Positions 46,797 through 56,811 of a DNA stretch of 64,000 nucleotides are shown here, piece by piece. A program made the position numbers and the translations under genes. Location of the stretch: the NCBI GenBank assembly GCA_963787045.1, contig CAWBBR010000002.1:248001-312000 (forward strand), written 5' to 3'. The stretch's first letter is position 1, and every line of letters starts with the position of its first letter. This DNA comes from DATJGR01 sp963787045. GTDB lineage: Bacteria > Pseudomonadota > Gammaproteobacteria > Pseudomonadales > Azotimanducaceae. Under the pieces are notes generated by a model. That model saw only the letters and a program-made list of their open reading frames with translations. It made no database searches and was not told the DNA's origin.

Positions 46797-47588
46797 ATGC
46801 GCATCGCGGTCGAAGGACGTTCGGTGTTCATCGGAACCGGCAGTGGTCATCCCGCCGACGATGCGCCGCCGGTCGTGTTCATCCACGGCGCCGCGCACGA
46901 TCACACGATCTGGGTGATGCCGGCGCGCTACTTCGCGCGCCACGGTATGCGCGTGCTCGCGCCCGATCTTCCGGGACACGGCCGTACCGATGGACCCGCG
47001 CTGACGACGGTCGATGAACTCGCCGACTGGATGGACGGCGTGCTCGAAGCCGCGGGCGTGGACAATGCGGCGATCGTCGGGCACAGCATGGGCGGACTCG
47101 TGGCGATGTCGCTCGCGATTCGTCATCCGCAGCGCGTGCGATCGCTGTCGCTGCTCGGCGTATCGGTGCCGATGCCGGTCACTGAACGACTGCTCACCGC
47201 CGCGCGCGACGATGAGGCGGCTGCAACCGACATGGCGAACGGCTGGAGCCACAGCGCGCGCGGACGGCTGGGCGGCAACCCGAACCCCGGTTTCTGGATA
47301 CTCGGCGGCGGTGCGCGTCTGATCGCGCGCTCCGATCCCGGTGTGCATCACGCCGACCTGACGGCGTGCAACGCATTTCACTGTGATCCATCCGCGATCC
47401 GCGTGCCCACGTTGGTGATCGTCGGCGAAGCGGACCAGATGACGCCGCCGCGCAGCGGCAAGGCGGTGGCGGCGGCCATCTCGGGTTCGCGGGTGGTGTC
47501 GTTGACCGGCTGCGGCCACGCCATGCTGTTCGAGCAGCCGAATCAGGTGCTCGACGCGCTGATCGGCAACGTCGCCGTCACGGCCTGA
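46797..47588 (+). CDS. alpha/beta fold hydrolase
   Basis: A 263-residue hydrolase: VVFIHGAAHDHTIW, APDLPGHGRTDGP, nucleophile elbow VGHSMGGLVA, acid in VGEADQMTPP and histidine in TGCGHAMLFEQP. It begins at ATG 46797, or at a GTG at 46791 overlapping the metY stop. It is at the end of the methyltransferase-to-metY block. The motif spelling resembles esterases and haloperoxidase-like proteins, not homoserine acyltransferase. Confidence 0.83.
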   Translation: MRIAVEGRSVFIGTGSGHPADDAPPVVFIHGAAHDHTIWVMPARYFARHGMRVLAPDLPGHGRTDGPALTTVDELADWMDGVLEAAGVDNAAIVGHSMGGLVAMSLAIRHPQRVRSLSLLGVSVPMPVTERLLTAARDDEAAATDMANGWSHSARGRLGGNPNPGFWILGGGARLIARSDPGVHHADLTACNAFHCDPSAIRVPTLVIVGEADQMTPPRSGKAVAAAISGSRVVSLTGCGHAMLFEQPNQVLDALIGNVAVTA

Positions 47589-47681
47589 ACAGTCACGGTT
47601 CGAACTGTCTCAACAGCGCAACTTCGGTCAGGGCTCGCTGCGCATTGGCGGCTAATGTTGCGCGGTCAGGGAGAACGCCAC

Positions 47682-48565
47682 TTGAGTTCGACGTCAGCAG
47701 ATCGGTATCTCGCCCGTTTCCGTCGCGTCTTCGACTTCATCGATGCGCACGCGGACGAAGACCTGTGTCTCGACCGGCTCAGCGGCATTGCGGCGTTTTC
47801 GAAGTTCCATTTCCAGCGACAGTTCAGCGACCTGTTCGGCATCAGCGTGCACAAATACGTTCGGCTCGTGCGCTTGAAGCGCGCCTCTTACGCGCTTGCG
47901 TTTCGCGACGATAGCCGCATCGTCGACATCGCGCTCGACAGCGGTTACGACGGACCGGAGTCGTTCGCGCGCGCGTTCAGAAAGAGCACCGGACAGACGC
48001 CGTCGGCGTTCAGGAAGCAACCGCAGTGGATCCCGTGGCATGCAACGTACGAAACACTGGGCGAGTTGAGGAGCAAGTACATGCGACCGAACCATCGGAT
48101 CGATCAGGTATCGATCGTCGATTTCGCGGAGACGAACGTGGCTGCTCTCGAATATCGCGGCGATCCGAAACTGTTGGGCAACGCCGTGCGCAAGTTCATC
48201 GATTGGCGCAGGCAGAACGGCTTACCCCCGGAGGAAGCAAGACGTTCAACATCGTCTACGCACATCCGCTGGACGGCGGCGACTGTCACTATGATCTGTG
48301 CGCGTCGATCGACCGGCCCGTGGGCGCGAATCCGTACGGAGTCGTCGCAAAGCGTATTCCGGGCGGCCGCTGCGCGATGCTGCGACACATCGGCTCCGAC
48401 GACACGCTGGAAGACACGGTGTCGTTCCTTTATTCGCAATGGTTGCCGCAGAGCGGCGAAGAGCTGCGCGACTTCCCGCTGTTCTTCCAGCGCGTCAATC
48501 TGTTTCCCGCAGTGCCGGAGCACGAAGCGGTCACCGACGTGTTCCTGCCGCTCGCGTCCTACTGA
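47682..48565 (+). CDS. AraC family regulator with GyrI-like effector domain (frameshifted at about 48227)
   Basis: About 294 residues. The N-terminal AraC DNA-binding domain has two helix-turn-helices (IDAHADEDLCLDRLSGIAAF, KFHFQRQFSDLFGIS; SRIVDIALDSGYDGPESFAR). A GyrI-like small-molecule domain follows (ALEYRGDPKLLGNAVRKFI, then FNIVYAHPLDGGDCHYDL). The change in the run of five C at 48225-48229 is net -1 (or +2); one more C gives LPPGGSKTFNIVY. The TTG at 47682 has GGGAG eight bases upstream; ATG 47655 is an alternative. Such regulators respond to drugs or metabolites. Convergent with the SDR genes. Confidence 0.83.
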
Positions 48566-49377
48566 CTCATGTACCAGCCGCCGTTCGGCGAGATCACCTG
48601 GCCGGTCATGAATTTCGCCTCTTCGCTGGCGAGGTAGACGGCGGCCCACGCAATGTCGTCGGGTTCGCCGATCCGGCCCTGTGGCGTCTGCGCGGCCAGC
48701 ATCGGATGCATCGCTTCGAACGGCGACGTCATGTCGGTGAGGATCCAACCCGGGGCAATCGCATTGACGCGAATGTTCCGGTCGGCCACTTCGTGCGCCA
48801 ACGAGCGCGTAAAGCCGAGGATCGCGGCCTTGGCAGTGCAATAGGCGGTGCCGCCGCCGCGGCCGAACGTGCCCATGATGCTGCCCATGTTGATGATTGC
48901 GCCCGAGCGCTGCGCGGTCATCACCTTCAGCGCTTCGCGGGAGCAGAAGAACGTGCCGTTCACGTGCACGCCCATCATCCTGTGCCAGTCGTCGTCGGTT
49001 TCTTCCATCGTGCCGTTGTCGGGCTCGACCGGTTCACCGCGGGCGACTGCCTCGGCGCGCTGCATGAACTTGGCGAGGCGTTCGTTGTTGTCGTTGCGGC
49101 CTTCGAGACCGCTGATGCCGGCGTTGTTGACGAGGATGTCGAGGCGCGGCGCGATCTTCGCGATCTCGGCAAACATGCGGGCGACGTCTTTCGAATCGGC
49201 CACGTTGGCGGCGAAGCCCGATCCTTTGAGACCTTTTGCGGTTGCCCGCGCCGCGTCCAGATTGAGGTCGTTGATGATGACCGTTGCGCCTTCCTCCACG
49301 AAGCGCCGCGCGATCGCGGCGCCGAGGCCGCGCGCGGCGCCGGTGATCAATGCCGTCTTGCCTTTGAGTCTGTTCAT
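48559..49377 (-). CDS. short-chain dehydrogenase/reductase
   Basis: A 272-residue SDR. NAD(P) site TGAARGLG, LVNNAG, active-site Ser in NMGSIMG and Y-x3-K as AYCTAKAAIL, then APGWILTDM. Also an extended insert (about 95-120, EGRNDNNERLAKF) beyond the core. The ATG at 49377 has AGGAG 6 bases upstream. It oxidises or reduces hydroxy/keto groups, consistent with the degradative neighbourhood. Downstream by 10 bases of a second SDR, so the two are cotranscribed. Confidence 0.87.
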   Translation of the reverse strand: MNRLKGKTALITGAARGLGAAIARRFVEEGATVIINDLNLDAARATAKGLKGSGFAANVADSKDVARMFAEIAKIAPRLDILVNNAGISGLEGRNDNNERLAKFMQRAEAVARGEPVEPDNGTMEETDDDWHRMMGVHVNGTFFCSREALKVMTAQRSGAIINMGSIMGTFGRGGGTAYCTAKAAILGFTRSLAHEVADRNIRVNAIAPGWILTDMTSPFEAMHPMLAAQTPQGRIGEPDDIAWAAVYLASEEAKFMTGQVISPNGGWYMSQ

Positions 49378-49387
49378 GAGTCGCTCC

Positions 49388-50257
49388 TCAAACGCCGTGG
49401 TCTTTGCGGTATTGCGACCAGCGCTCGAACGATGCGTTGATGGCCGCACTGCGCGCGTCGACCATCGGTTTCAGATCGGGATGCGTGAAGATGTACGGAT
49501 CATCCGCCTGGATCGCCGCGAGCACCATGTCGCCGACCACGGCCGGGTCGAGCGCACTCGCCATGATCTGCTGCATCTGCGCCGCGCGGTCTGCATCATC
49601 GACATCGGCGCTCAGCACCAGCGACGCCGTGTCGGTTTCACCTTGCAGTTCCTCGGGCCGGTTGCGCCCCGAGTTGAAGATGTTCGTGGTGACCACGCCG
49701 GGACACAGCACCGATACGCCGATGTTGTGCGGCGCGAGGTCGGCGCGCATCGTTTCCGACATGCCGACCACCGCGTACTTCGTCGTGTTGTAGACGCCGA
49801 GACCCGGAATCGCGATCTGCCCGGCCATCGACGCGGTGTTCACGAAATGGCCGCCTTCGCCGTGCTTCTTGATCCGGTTGACGAATGTCTGCACGCCGTT
49901 GACGACGCCGTCGAGATTCACGCCCATCACCCAGTCCCAGTCTTTGTAGTCCATCGCGTCGAGCGCGCCGCCGACGGCAACGCCGGCGTTGTTGCAGACC
50001 ACGTGAACCTTTCCGAATGCGGCTTCGGTCTCCTGCGCGGCCTTTTCCATCGCGTCGCGATCGGTCACGTCGACCTTCAGCGTGATGACTTCGGCGTTCG
50101 TCTTGTCGAACTCGGCCTGCACGCGATCGAGCGCGCCCTGTTCGATGTCGGCGATCGCCACTTTCATGCCCGCCGCGGAGAACGACCGCGCCATCGCCAG
50201 TCCCATTCCGCTCGCACCGCCGGTGATGAATGCCACTTTTCCCGTAACGTCTTTCAT
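49388..50257 (-). CDS. short-chain dehydrogenase/reductase
   Basis: A 289-residue SDR with TGGASGMG at the N-terminal cofactor site, DVTDRDAMEKAAQE, CNNAGVAVGG, active Ser in NTASMAGQIA and Y-x3-K as VYNTTKYAVVG. The C-terminal extension of about 60 residues (PYIFTHPDLKPMVDARSAAI) marks the SDR subgroup of hydroxysteroid or fatty-alcohol type dehydrogenases. A good start at 50257. It is the first gene of a two-SDR operon. Confidence 0.87.
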   Translation of the reverse strand: MKDVTGKVAFITGGASGMGLAMARSFSAAGMKVAIADIEQGALDRVQAEFDKTNAEVITLKVDVTDRDAMEKAAQETEAAFGKVHVVCNNAGVAVGGALDAMDYKDWDWVMGVNLDGVVNGVQTFVNRIKKHGEGGHFVNTASMAGQIAIPGLGVYNTTKYAVVGMSETMRADLAPHNIGVSVLCPGVVTTNIFNSGRNRPEELQGETDTASLVLSADVDDADRAAQMQQIMASALDPAVVGDMVLAAIQADDPYIFTHPDLKPMVDARSAAINASFERWSQYRKDHGV

Positions 50258-50401
50258 GTTCTTCCCCTCGATGAAATCGCTGGAAATTCTATACCGCTAT
50301 CCCTCCGGGATGCGACCGGAAGCCGCGTGGATGTCGCAGAGCTTGTGCCCGGAATCGAAAGGCGCAGAATGCGGTCGTGTGTCTAGGAGAGGGATGAGTA
50401 C

Positions 50402-51079
50402 ATGGGCGAGTTGGCGGTAGCCGGCGTGTTGTTCATCGGTGCTCACCTCGGCGTCAGCAGCACGCCGTTGCGGGCGTCGCTGGTGGGTGCGATCGGCGAT
50501 CGCGCTTATCTCGGCGTCTACTCGGTGCTGGCGGCTGTAACGCTCGGCTTTCTGATCTTTGCGTACAACCGCGCGTCGCACGCCGACTTCCTCTGGATAC
50601 CGACGCCGGCATTGCGCGCCGTTCCGTTCGTGCTGATGCCGATCGCCTTCACATTTCTGTTAGGCGGCTTCATGACCCGCAATCCAACGGCGGTCGGACA
50701 GGAAGGGACCGTGAAGCAGGTGGGTCAGGGCGCCGGTCTCGTCCGTATCACGCGTCACCCGTTTCAATGGTCGGTGGTGCTGTGGTCGATCGGCCACATC
50801 GTCGCGAACGGCGACGTCGCGTCGCTGCTGTTCTTCGGCAGCCTTGGCGCGTTGTCGCTGTGGGGCAGCTTCCTGATCGACGCGAAGAAGGCGCGCACGA
50901 TGGGTGCGGACTGGACCACGTTCGCCGCCGCGACGTCGAACGTGCCGTTTCTCGCCATCGCACAGTCGCGCAATCGCCTGGTGTTGAGCGAACTCGCGTT
51001 ACCGTTGCTGGCCGGCTTCGTCGCGTACGGTCTGGTGATGTGGGGCCACCGGTTCGTATCCGGCGTGTCGATCGTCTAA
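50402..51079 (+). CDS. NnrU family membrane protein
   Basis: A 225-residue polytopic membrane protein: VLFIGAHLGVSSTPLRA, LGVYSVLAAVTLGFLIF, RITRHPFQWSVVLWSIGHI and LGALSLWGSFLIDAKKA are hallmarks of NnrU, with about six helices. The family is linked to isoprenoid/quinone or nitrogen-oxide related functions and is distantly like zeta-carotene isomerase (Z-ISO). The His in HPFQW and GAH fit the heme ligands reported for Z-ISO-like members (inference). It overlaps the convergent hydrolase by 4 bases. Confidence 0.86.
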   Translation: MGELAVAGVLFIGAHLGVSSTPLRASLVGAIGDRAYLGVYSVLAAVTLGFLIFAYNRASHADFLWIPTPALRAVPFVLMPIAFTFLLGGFMTRNPTAVGQEGTVKQVGQGAGLVRITRHPFQWSVVLWSIGHIVANGDVASLLFFGSLGALSLWGSFLIDAKKARTMGADWTTFAAATSNVPFLAIAQSRNRLVLSELALPLLAGFVAYGLVMWGHRFVSGVSIV

Positions 51080-51679
51080 GCGAACGCTTGTTCCACCGCG
51101 CGCGCCAGTTGCGCGTGGACTCCCGAGAAGAAATGGTCGGCGCCGCGGACGGTTTCGACCGTTGCACCGGGCGCCGCTTCGCGCGCCCAGTGCGACAGAG
51201 CCGCGCCATCGACGTAGTCGTCCTGGTCGCCGGCGATCAACGTCACTTTGGCGGGCGACGCCGGGCGGTCCGCAAAGTCCATCAGCGCGACCGGTGGCGC
51301 GATCAGCAACGCGCCCCCCAGTTCGCCCGCGCGCGCGATCGAGCGCCACACGATGTTCGAACCGAACGAGTAGCCCGCCAACCATACCGGCAACGTTCCG
51401 GTCCGGTCGCGCAACCACGTCAACGCCGCGAGCAGGTCGTCGACTTCGCCGACGCCGTTGTCGAAGCGACCGGTGCTCGCGCCGACACCGCGGAAGTTGA
51501 ATCGCAACGTTGCAAATCCATGACGGCGCGCCACGCCGTCGACGGTGTCGACCACCGCGTCGTGCATGCTGCCGCCGTACTGCGGATGCGGATGGCAGAT
51601 CACGATCGCGCGTGTCGCTTGAAGGGGGTTGTTCGAAGTGCGCCTCCAGCTGACCGGTCGGCGATGGGATCGTCGTCAC
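51076..51679 (-). CDS. alpha/beta hydrolase, COG2945-like (frameshifted at about 51626)
   Basis: About 200 residues with one net +1 change in a run of five C (minus strand). VTTIPSPTGQLEAHFEQP leads into VICHPHPQYGGSMHDAVVDT in another frame. NFRGVGASTGRFDNG, nucleophile elbow AGYSFGS, acid in AGDQDDYVDG and histidine in GADHFFSGV match this small CocE/NonD-like hydrolase family. The start is the GTG at 51679; an ATG at 51727 would extend it, but there is no ribosome-binding site. Substrate unknown. Confidence 0.8.
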
Positions 51680-51841
51680 GCTGAACTCGTCATCGATGTC
51701 GGCATTTGTGCGCGGGTCGGGGAACATTGCCGCGCGCCTGCGGTCTGTGCAAGGTCAAAACTCGAAATGGCGCCTTGAATTTGTGCGAAGGCTGAGTACG
51801 CTTGCGCACCGATTCCGGTTGGCTCACAGGGAGATAGGGTA

Positions 51842-52768
51842 GTGATCAAAGCGGAACAGCTGACGCGTCGGTACGGCGACTTCCTCGCCGTCGATCGCGT
51901 CGACTTCTCGATCGGGCAGGGCGAAATAGTCGGCTTGTTGGGCCACAACGGCGCCGGTAAGACGACCATCATGAAGATGCTCACCGGCTATCTCGAGCCG
52001 AGCGCGGGTCGAATTCTCGTCGACGACGTCGATGTCGCCGAGCAACCGAAGGTCGTGCAGCGTTCGCTCGGTTACCTGTCCGAGAGCCTGCCGCTGTATC
52101 CGGAGATGACGGTCGTCGACTATCTCGAGTACGCCGCGGAACTGCGCGGCGTCGCGCCGTCGGAGCAGGCGAACGCGGTGCGCGAGTCGGTGGAAGCGAC
52201 CGAGCTCGAGTCCAAAGCGTTCGACGCGATCCACACGTTGTCGCGCGGCTATCGACAACGCGTCGGCGTCGCGCAGGCGATCCTCCACAAGCCGCGGTTT
52301 CTCGTGCTGGACGAACCGACCAACGGTCTCGATCCGTCGCAAACCCAACACATGCGCGAATTGATCAGGCGGCTGGCCGGCAACGCGACGATCATCCTGT
52401 CCACGCACATCATGCAGGAGGTCAACGCGGTGTGTGATCGCGCGATGATCCTGCGCAACGGCCGGTTGGTGCTCGATGAAACGCTGGCGTCACTGCGACG
52501 CAGCGAACGACTGCTGGTGGGCACCGATGCGGAACCCGAAAGCGTTGCCGCCGCGCTGCGCGGCATCGACGGCGTAGGTACGGCGTCGCCGGTTCGCAAC
52601 GGCACGCGGCGCATCGCGTTGCCGTTGTCGGGTGAGATCGAAGCGACCTCGGCGCGCGTGGTTGCCGCGCTCGTTGCCGCGAACATCCATGTCTATTCGG
52701 TGGCGCCGGAGCAGCGCGATCTGGAAACGGTCTTCAGGGAAGTCAGCGACGCAGGAGAAGCCGCATGA
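51842..52768 (+). CDS. ABC transporter ATP-binding protein, GldA-like
   Basis: A 308-residue ABC ATPase. Walker A GHNGAGKTT, Q-loop SLGYLSESLPLYPEMTV, signature LSRGYRQRVGVAQAI (degenerate, with R in place of G), Walker B FLVLDEPTNGLDP and switch STHIMQEV are visible. The C-terminal domain (about 220-308) is typical of GldA- or CcmA-like ATPases that pair with ABC-2 permeases. It begins with a GTG after GGGAG and overlaps the permease gene (ATGA). It energises the fused GldF-GldG partner downstream. In the Bacteroidetes it acts in gliding; in proteobacteria the role is unknown. Confidence 0.9.
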   Translation: MIKAEQLTRRYGDFLAVDRVDFSIGQGEIVGLLGHNGAGKTTIMKMLTGYLEPSAGRILVDDVDVAEQPKVVQRSLGYLSESLPLYPEMTVVDYLEYAAELRGVAPSEQANAVRESVEATELESKAFDAIHTLSRGYRQRVGVAQAILHKPRFLVLDEPTNGLDPSQTQHMRELIRRLAGNATIILSTHIMQEVNAVCDRAMILRNGRLVLDETLASLRRSERLLVGTDAEPESVAAALRGIDGVGTASPVRNGTRRIALPLSGEIEATSARVVAALVAANIHVYSVAPEQRDLETVFREVSDAGEAA

Positions 52769-55713
52769 ACTGGGCCAGCATCAAGCGCATTGCCGCCAAG
52801 GAAATGTCGCTGTTTTTCTCGTCGCCGATCGGCTACCTGTTCCTCGCGGTGTTCCTCGTCGTCACGTTGTTCGTGTTCTTCTGGGTCGAAGCGTTCTTCG
52901 CACGCAACATCGCCGACGTGCGGCCGATGTTCGAATGGTTGCCGGTGCTGCTGCTGTTTCTCTGCAGCGCGCTGACGATGCGGATGTGGAGCGAAGAGCG
53001 GCGCTCCGGCACGCTGGAATTCGTATCGACGGTTCCGGTCACCACCTGGTCGTTCGTGCTCGGCAAATTCTTCGCCTGCTGGTTGCTGCTCGCGATCGCG
53101 TTGCTGCTGACGTTGCCGTTGCCGTTGACCGTTGCTTATCTCGGCAACCTCGACTGGGGTCCGGTGCTGGCCGGATACGTGGCGGCGTTGCTGCTCGGCG
53201 GCGCGTACATCGCGATCGGCCTCACCATCAGCGCGCGCAGCGACAACCAGATCGTCAGCCTGATCCTGTCGACGATCGCGTGCGGCGTGCTCTACCTGGT
53301 GGGCAGTGCGCTCGTGACCGATCACGTCGGCAACGATGTCGCCGGCTGGTTGCGCGGCGTCGGCACCGGCTCGCGTTTCGAGTCGATCACGCGCGGCGTG
53401 CTCGATTTCCGCGACCTGTACTACTACGCGAGCCTGATCCTGACGTTCCTGGCATTGAACGTGTTCGCGTTGGAGCGGCAGCGCTGGGCAAAAGACGGCG
53501 ACCATCAGCGACACGGCGCCTGGCGGATGGGCATCGGGCTCGTGGTGGCGAATCTGCTGGTTGCGAATCTGTGGCTCGCGAACTTCACGTCGGCGCGCGT
53601 CGACGTTACGAAGGGGCGCTTGTACTCGATCTCACCGGCGACGGCGAACTACATCGATCAGTTGCACGAACCGCTGCTGATCCGCGGCTATTTCTCTTCG
53701 AAAACCCATCCGTTGCTGGCGCCGCTGGTGCCGCAGCTCAAAGACCTGCTGACCGAGTTCGAAGTGGCGGGCCACGGTAAAGTGCGCGTCGAGATGGTCG
53801 ATCCGGCGAAGAATCCGGAAGCCGAAGACGAGGCGAACAACAAGTACGGCATCCGGCCGAATCCGTTCCAGGTGGCGGACCGCCATCAGTCGAGCCTCGT
53901 GAATTCGTACTTCGACATCCTGGTTCAGTACGGTGATCAGTTCGAAGTGCTCGGCTTCCGCGATCTGATCGAGGTCAAGGTTGCCGGCGAATCGGACCTC
54001 GACGTCCAGTTGCGCAACCCCGAGTACGACATCACCCGCACCATCAAGAAAGTGTTGTACGGCTTCCAGTCCGGCGGCGAGTTGTTCTCCAGCATTCCGA
54101 AGCCGCTGAAGTTCGTCGGCTATGTTTCGAACGATCGCGTGTTGCCGCCCCAGTTGACCGCGTTCAAAGAGACCGCCTCCAAAGTGCTCGACGGGTACGC
54201 GAAGGAATCGGGCGGCAAGTTGTCGGTCGAGTTCGTCGACCCCGACGCAGGCAACGGCGCGGTAGCGAAGGAAATCCGCGAGAAATACGGTTTCCGGCCG
54301 ATGGCGGCGAGCCTGTTCGATACCAATACCTTCTACTTCTATCTGACGCTCGATGGCGGCGCGAGCACCGTCGTGCAGATACCGCTGCCGGAAGATCTGA
54401 CGGAAGAAGGTCTGAAGCGTTCGATGGACGCGGCGTTCAAGCGCTTTGCCACGGGCTATCTGAAGTCGGTGGCGCTGATGGCGCCGGAGCAGCCGTCGTA
54501 CATGCAGGGCATGGGTGGTGGCGGCAGCCAGTATTCGCAGCTCGCCGATACGTTGATGACCGATCACAACGTCGAGCGAACGCAACTGACGGACGGCCGC
54601 GTGCCCGAAGGCGCAGAAGTGCTCGTCGTCGCCGATCCGCAGCAGCTCAACGACAAGCAGGTTTTTGCGATCGACCAGTTCCTGATGCAGGGCGGTACGG
54701 TGATGCTGGCCGCGGCACCGCTGGCGCCGGCGTTCACGCAGCAATCGCTGACGGCGGCGCCACGCAACACCGGACTCGCCGACTGGTTGTCGTTCCAGGG
54801 CATCGACATCCGTCCGTCGTTCGTGATGGACCCGCAGAACTCGGCGTTCCCGGTCCCGGTGACGCGGCAAGCCGGCGGCTACTCGTTCCAGGAAGTGCGG
54901 ATGCTCGACTATCCGTACTTCGTCGACGTGCGCGGCGCGGGCAAGAACGCGAACTCGCCGATCACGTCCGACGTTCCGCAAGTGACCATGCCGTGGGTAT
55001 CGCCGATCGACGTCGATGCGACGAAGAACACCGGCCGCACGGTGGTCGATCTGCTGAAGAGTTCGCCGCAGAGCTGGCGCTCGACCTCGATGGACGTGAT
55101 GCCGCGCATCGACTCTGCAGGTCATTCGGCGTTCGAGGCGGAAGGCGATCGCGGTGCATCGACGCTCGGCGTCAGCGTGGAAGGACAGTTCCAGTCGTTC
55201 TTCGCGGACAAGGACAATCCGCTGCTCGCCGAATCGAAAACCGAAAAGCCGCCGGCGGATGACAAAGCCGCGAAGCCCGAAGAGAAGAAACCTGAAGGCA
55301 ACAAGACCGATGCCGGCGTGATCGGCAGCATCATCGACAAGTCGCCGGAGTCCGCCCGACTGTTCGTGTTCGGTTCCAATACGTTCCTGTCGGATCAGAC
55401 GCTCGGGATGATCGGATCCGCCGAGGGGACGGTGTACGGAAACTCGCTGCAGCTGATCGCAAACGCGGTCGACTGGTCGCTGGAAGATCCGACGTTGCTG
55501 GCGATCCGTTCGCGCGGACACTTCAACCGGACGCTGCCGCCGCTCGAGGAATCGCAACGCACCGCGCTCGAGTATTCGAATTACGGCATCGCGCTCGCGT
55601 TGCTCGGATTGATCTTCGGCATCCACCGCTCGCGGGCGAAGTCGCGCGTCGCGAAGTATCACGCGTGGCTCGATCAAAAGAGCCTCGATGCGTCGAAAGG
55701 AGCGCCGGCATGA
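52765..55713 (+). CDS. fused ABC-2 permease (GldF-like) and auxiliary (GldG-like) protein
   Basis: A 982-residue fusion. The first 250 residues are an ABC-2 type permease with about six helices (YLFLAVFLVVTLFVFFWVEA, MWSEERRSGTLEFVSTVPVT, LALNVFALERQRW). Then one helix (about 258-275) and a large periplasmic ABC_transp_aux/GldG domain (about 275-930; VDVTKGRLYSISPATANYID, LIRGYFSSKTHPLLAP, NPEYDITRTIKKVLYGFQSG), with a low-complexity KPPADDKAAKPEEKKPEGNK stretch near 835-855, and a final transmembrane helix. In Bacteroidetes GldF and GldG are usually separate. It overlaps the ATPase gene and the DUF4340 gene. Confidence 0.9.
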   Translation: MNWASIKRIAAKEMSLFFSSPIGYLFLAVFLVVTLFVFFWVEAFFARNIADVRPMFEWLPVLLLFLCSALTMRMWSEERRSGTLEFVSTVPVTTWSFVLGKFFACWLLLAIALLLTLPLPLTVAYLGNLDWGPVLAGYVAALLLGGAYIAIGLTISARSDNQIVSLILSTIACGVLYLVGSALVTDHVGNDVAGWLRGVGTGSRFESITRGVLDFRDLYYYASLILTFLALNVFALERQRWAKDGDHQRHGAWRMGIGLVVANLLVANLWLANFTSARVDVTKGRLYSISPATANYIDQLHEPLLIRGYFSSKTHPLLAPLVPQLKDLLTEFEVAGHGKVRVEMVDPAKNPEAEDEANNKYGIRPNPFQVADRHQSSLVNSYFDILVQYGDQFEVLGFRDLIEVKVAGESDLDVQLRNPEYDITRTIKKVLYGFQSGGELFSSIPKPLKFVGYVSNDRVLPPQLTAFKETASKVLDGYAKESGGKLSVEFVDPDAGNGAVAKEIREKYGFRPMAASLFDTNTFYFYLTLDGGASTVVQIPLPEDLTEEGLKRSMDAAFKRFATGYLKSVALMAPEQPSYMQGMGGGGSQYSQLADTLMTDHNVERTQLTDGRVPEGAEVLVVADPQQLNDKQVFAIDQFLMQGGTVMLAAAPLAPAFTQQSLTAAPRNTGLADWLSFQGIDIRPSFVMDPQNSAFPVPVTRQAGGYSFQEVRMLDYPYFVDVRGAGKNANSPITSDVPQVTMPWVSPIDVDATKNTGRTVVDLLKSSPQSWRSTSMDVMPRIDSAGHSAFEAEGDRGASTLGVSVEGQFQSFFADKDNPLLAESKTEKPPADDKAAKPEEKKPEGNKTDAGVIGSIIDKSPESARLFVFGSNTFLSDQTLGMIGSAEGTVYGNSLQLIANAVDWSLEDPTLLAIRSRGHFNRTLPPLEESQRTALEYSNYGIALALLGLIFGIHRSRAKSRVAKYHAWLDQKSLDASKGAPA

Positions 55714-56690
55714 ACCGTCATGTGAGAACGCTCTCGTTGATTCTGGCGGTGCAACTCGCGTTGCTCGCCGGCGTGCTGTTCTGGAATCAGCGCGCGGCAT
55801 CTACGCCGGCCGGCGCGCTGTTGCAGATCGACCGCGCGAAAGTAGACGGCATCGTGATCGTCGACGAGAAAGGCACCAAGCTGAAGCTGCAGCGCACCGA
55901 CGCGGGGTGGACGTTGCCCGACTCGCAAGGACTTCCGGCCGACGCGGAGAAAGTCAGCCAGATGCTCGACAAACTCGTAGCGGCGTCCGCGCCGTGGCCG
56001 GTGGCAACGAGCAGCGAATCGGCAAAACGTTTCGAAGTCGCGGCGGACAAATTCCAGCGCGAGGTCCAGCTGCTGGAACACGACAAAGTCGTTGGGGATC
56101 TGTACTTCGGTACGTCGCCGGGATTCAAGAAGGTGCACGCGCGCAGCGCGGATTCCGACGACGTGTACGCGGTCGCGTTCGCCAACTACGAAGCTACGGC
56201 GCGCCCCGACGACTGGCTCGACAAGGCGTTGCTGAAACCGAACGGCGATGTCACCGCGCTGTCGCGGCCGGACCACTGGCGCGTGCAACGCAACGGCGAG
56301 GTATGGTCGCTCGACGGAATTGCGCAAGGCGAAACCATGAAACAGGACGTCGTCACCGATCTGGTGAACAAAGTCGCGAACCTGCGCGTGCTCGGCGCGG
56401 CGGATGCGCCGGCGGCCGACGCGGTGCCGGTGTTGCTGTTGACCGCGCGAACCGCCAACGGCGAGTTCGACTACCGCTTCTATCAGCCGCAGCCCAAAGG
56501 CGATCTGATCGTGACGCGTAACGGCCAGGACGGCGCGTTCAAGGTGGCCGCATACGTGGGCGAGCCGTTGATAAAGGACCGCGGCGATCTGCTCGCAAAC
56601 TCCGCGGCGCCCGCGCCGGCGTCGCCTGTGCCGCTCAAGCCCCCCGCCAATCCGGTCGCCAAACCGGCCGCCAAACCAACCGGAAGCTAG
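55710..56690 (+). CDS. DUF4340 domain-containing protein
   Basis: A 326-residue membrane-anchored protein: one N-terminal helix (SLILAVQLALLAGVLFW) and a periplasmic region with DRAKVDGIVIVDEKGTKLKL, WTLPDSQGLPADAEKVSQML, DLYFGTSPGFKKVHARSADS and DDWLDKALLKPNGDV, matching the DUF4340 family. The C-terminus is a proline/alanine-rich linker (PASPVPLKPPANPVAK). It completes the GldA-GldFG-DUF4340 unit widespread in proteobacteria and probably works with the fused permease. It starts at the ATGA overlapping its stop. Confidence 0.9.
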   Translation: MNRHVRTLSLILAVQLALLAGVLFWNQRAASTPAGALLQIDRAKVDGIVIVDEKGTKLKLQRTDAGWTLPDSQGLPADAEKVSQMLDKLVAASAPWPVATSSESAKRFEVAADKFQREVQLLEHDKVVGDLYFGTSPGFKKVHARSADSDDVYAVAFANYEATARPDDWLDKALLKPNGDVTALSRPDHWRVQRNGEVWSLDGIAQGETMKQDVVTDLVNKVANLRVLGAADAPAADAVPVLLLTARTANGEFDYRFYQPQPKGDLIVTRNGQDGAFKVAAYVGEPLIKDRGDLLANSAAPAPASPVPLKPPANPVAKPAAKPTGS

Positions 56691-56811
56691 AAAACCGTCA
56701 GGCTTGCCTTTTTTATCATCCCTCGGTACTTTCATCGGTATAGGAGTCGCAGCGAGATGGGTTCGCTGCGACTTTCGGTATCCGATTTCGTACAAGCGAG
56801 GGGCTGCAATC

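Noticed and set aside
46797..47588. Hydrolase after metY as homoserine O-acetyltransferase (metX)
   Set aside because: Too short (263 residues) and lacks the MetX motifs; it has generic alpha/beta hydrolase signatures.
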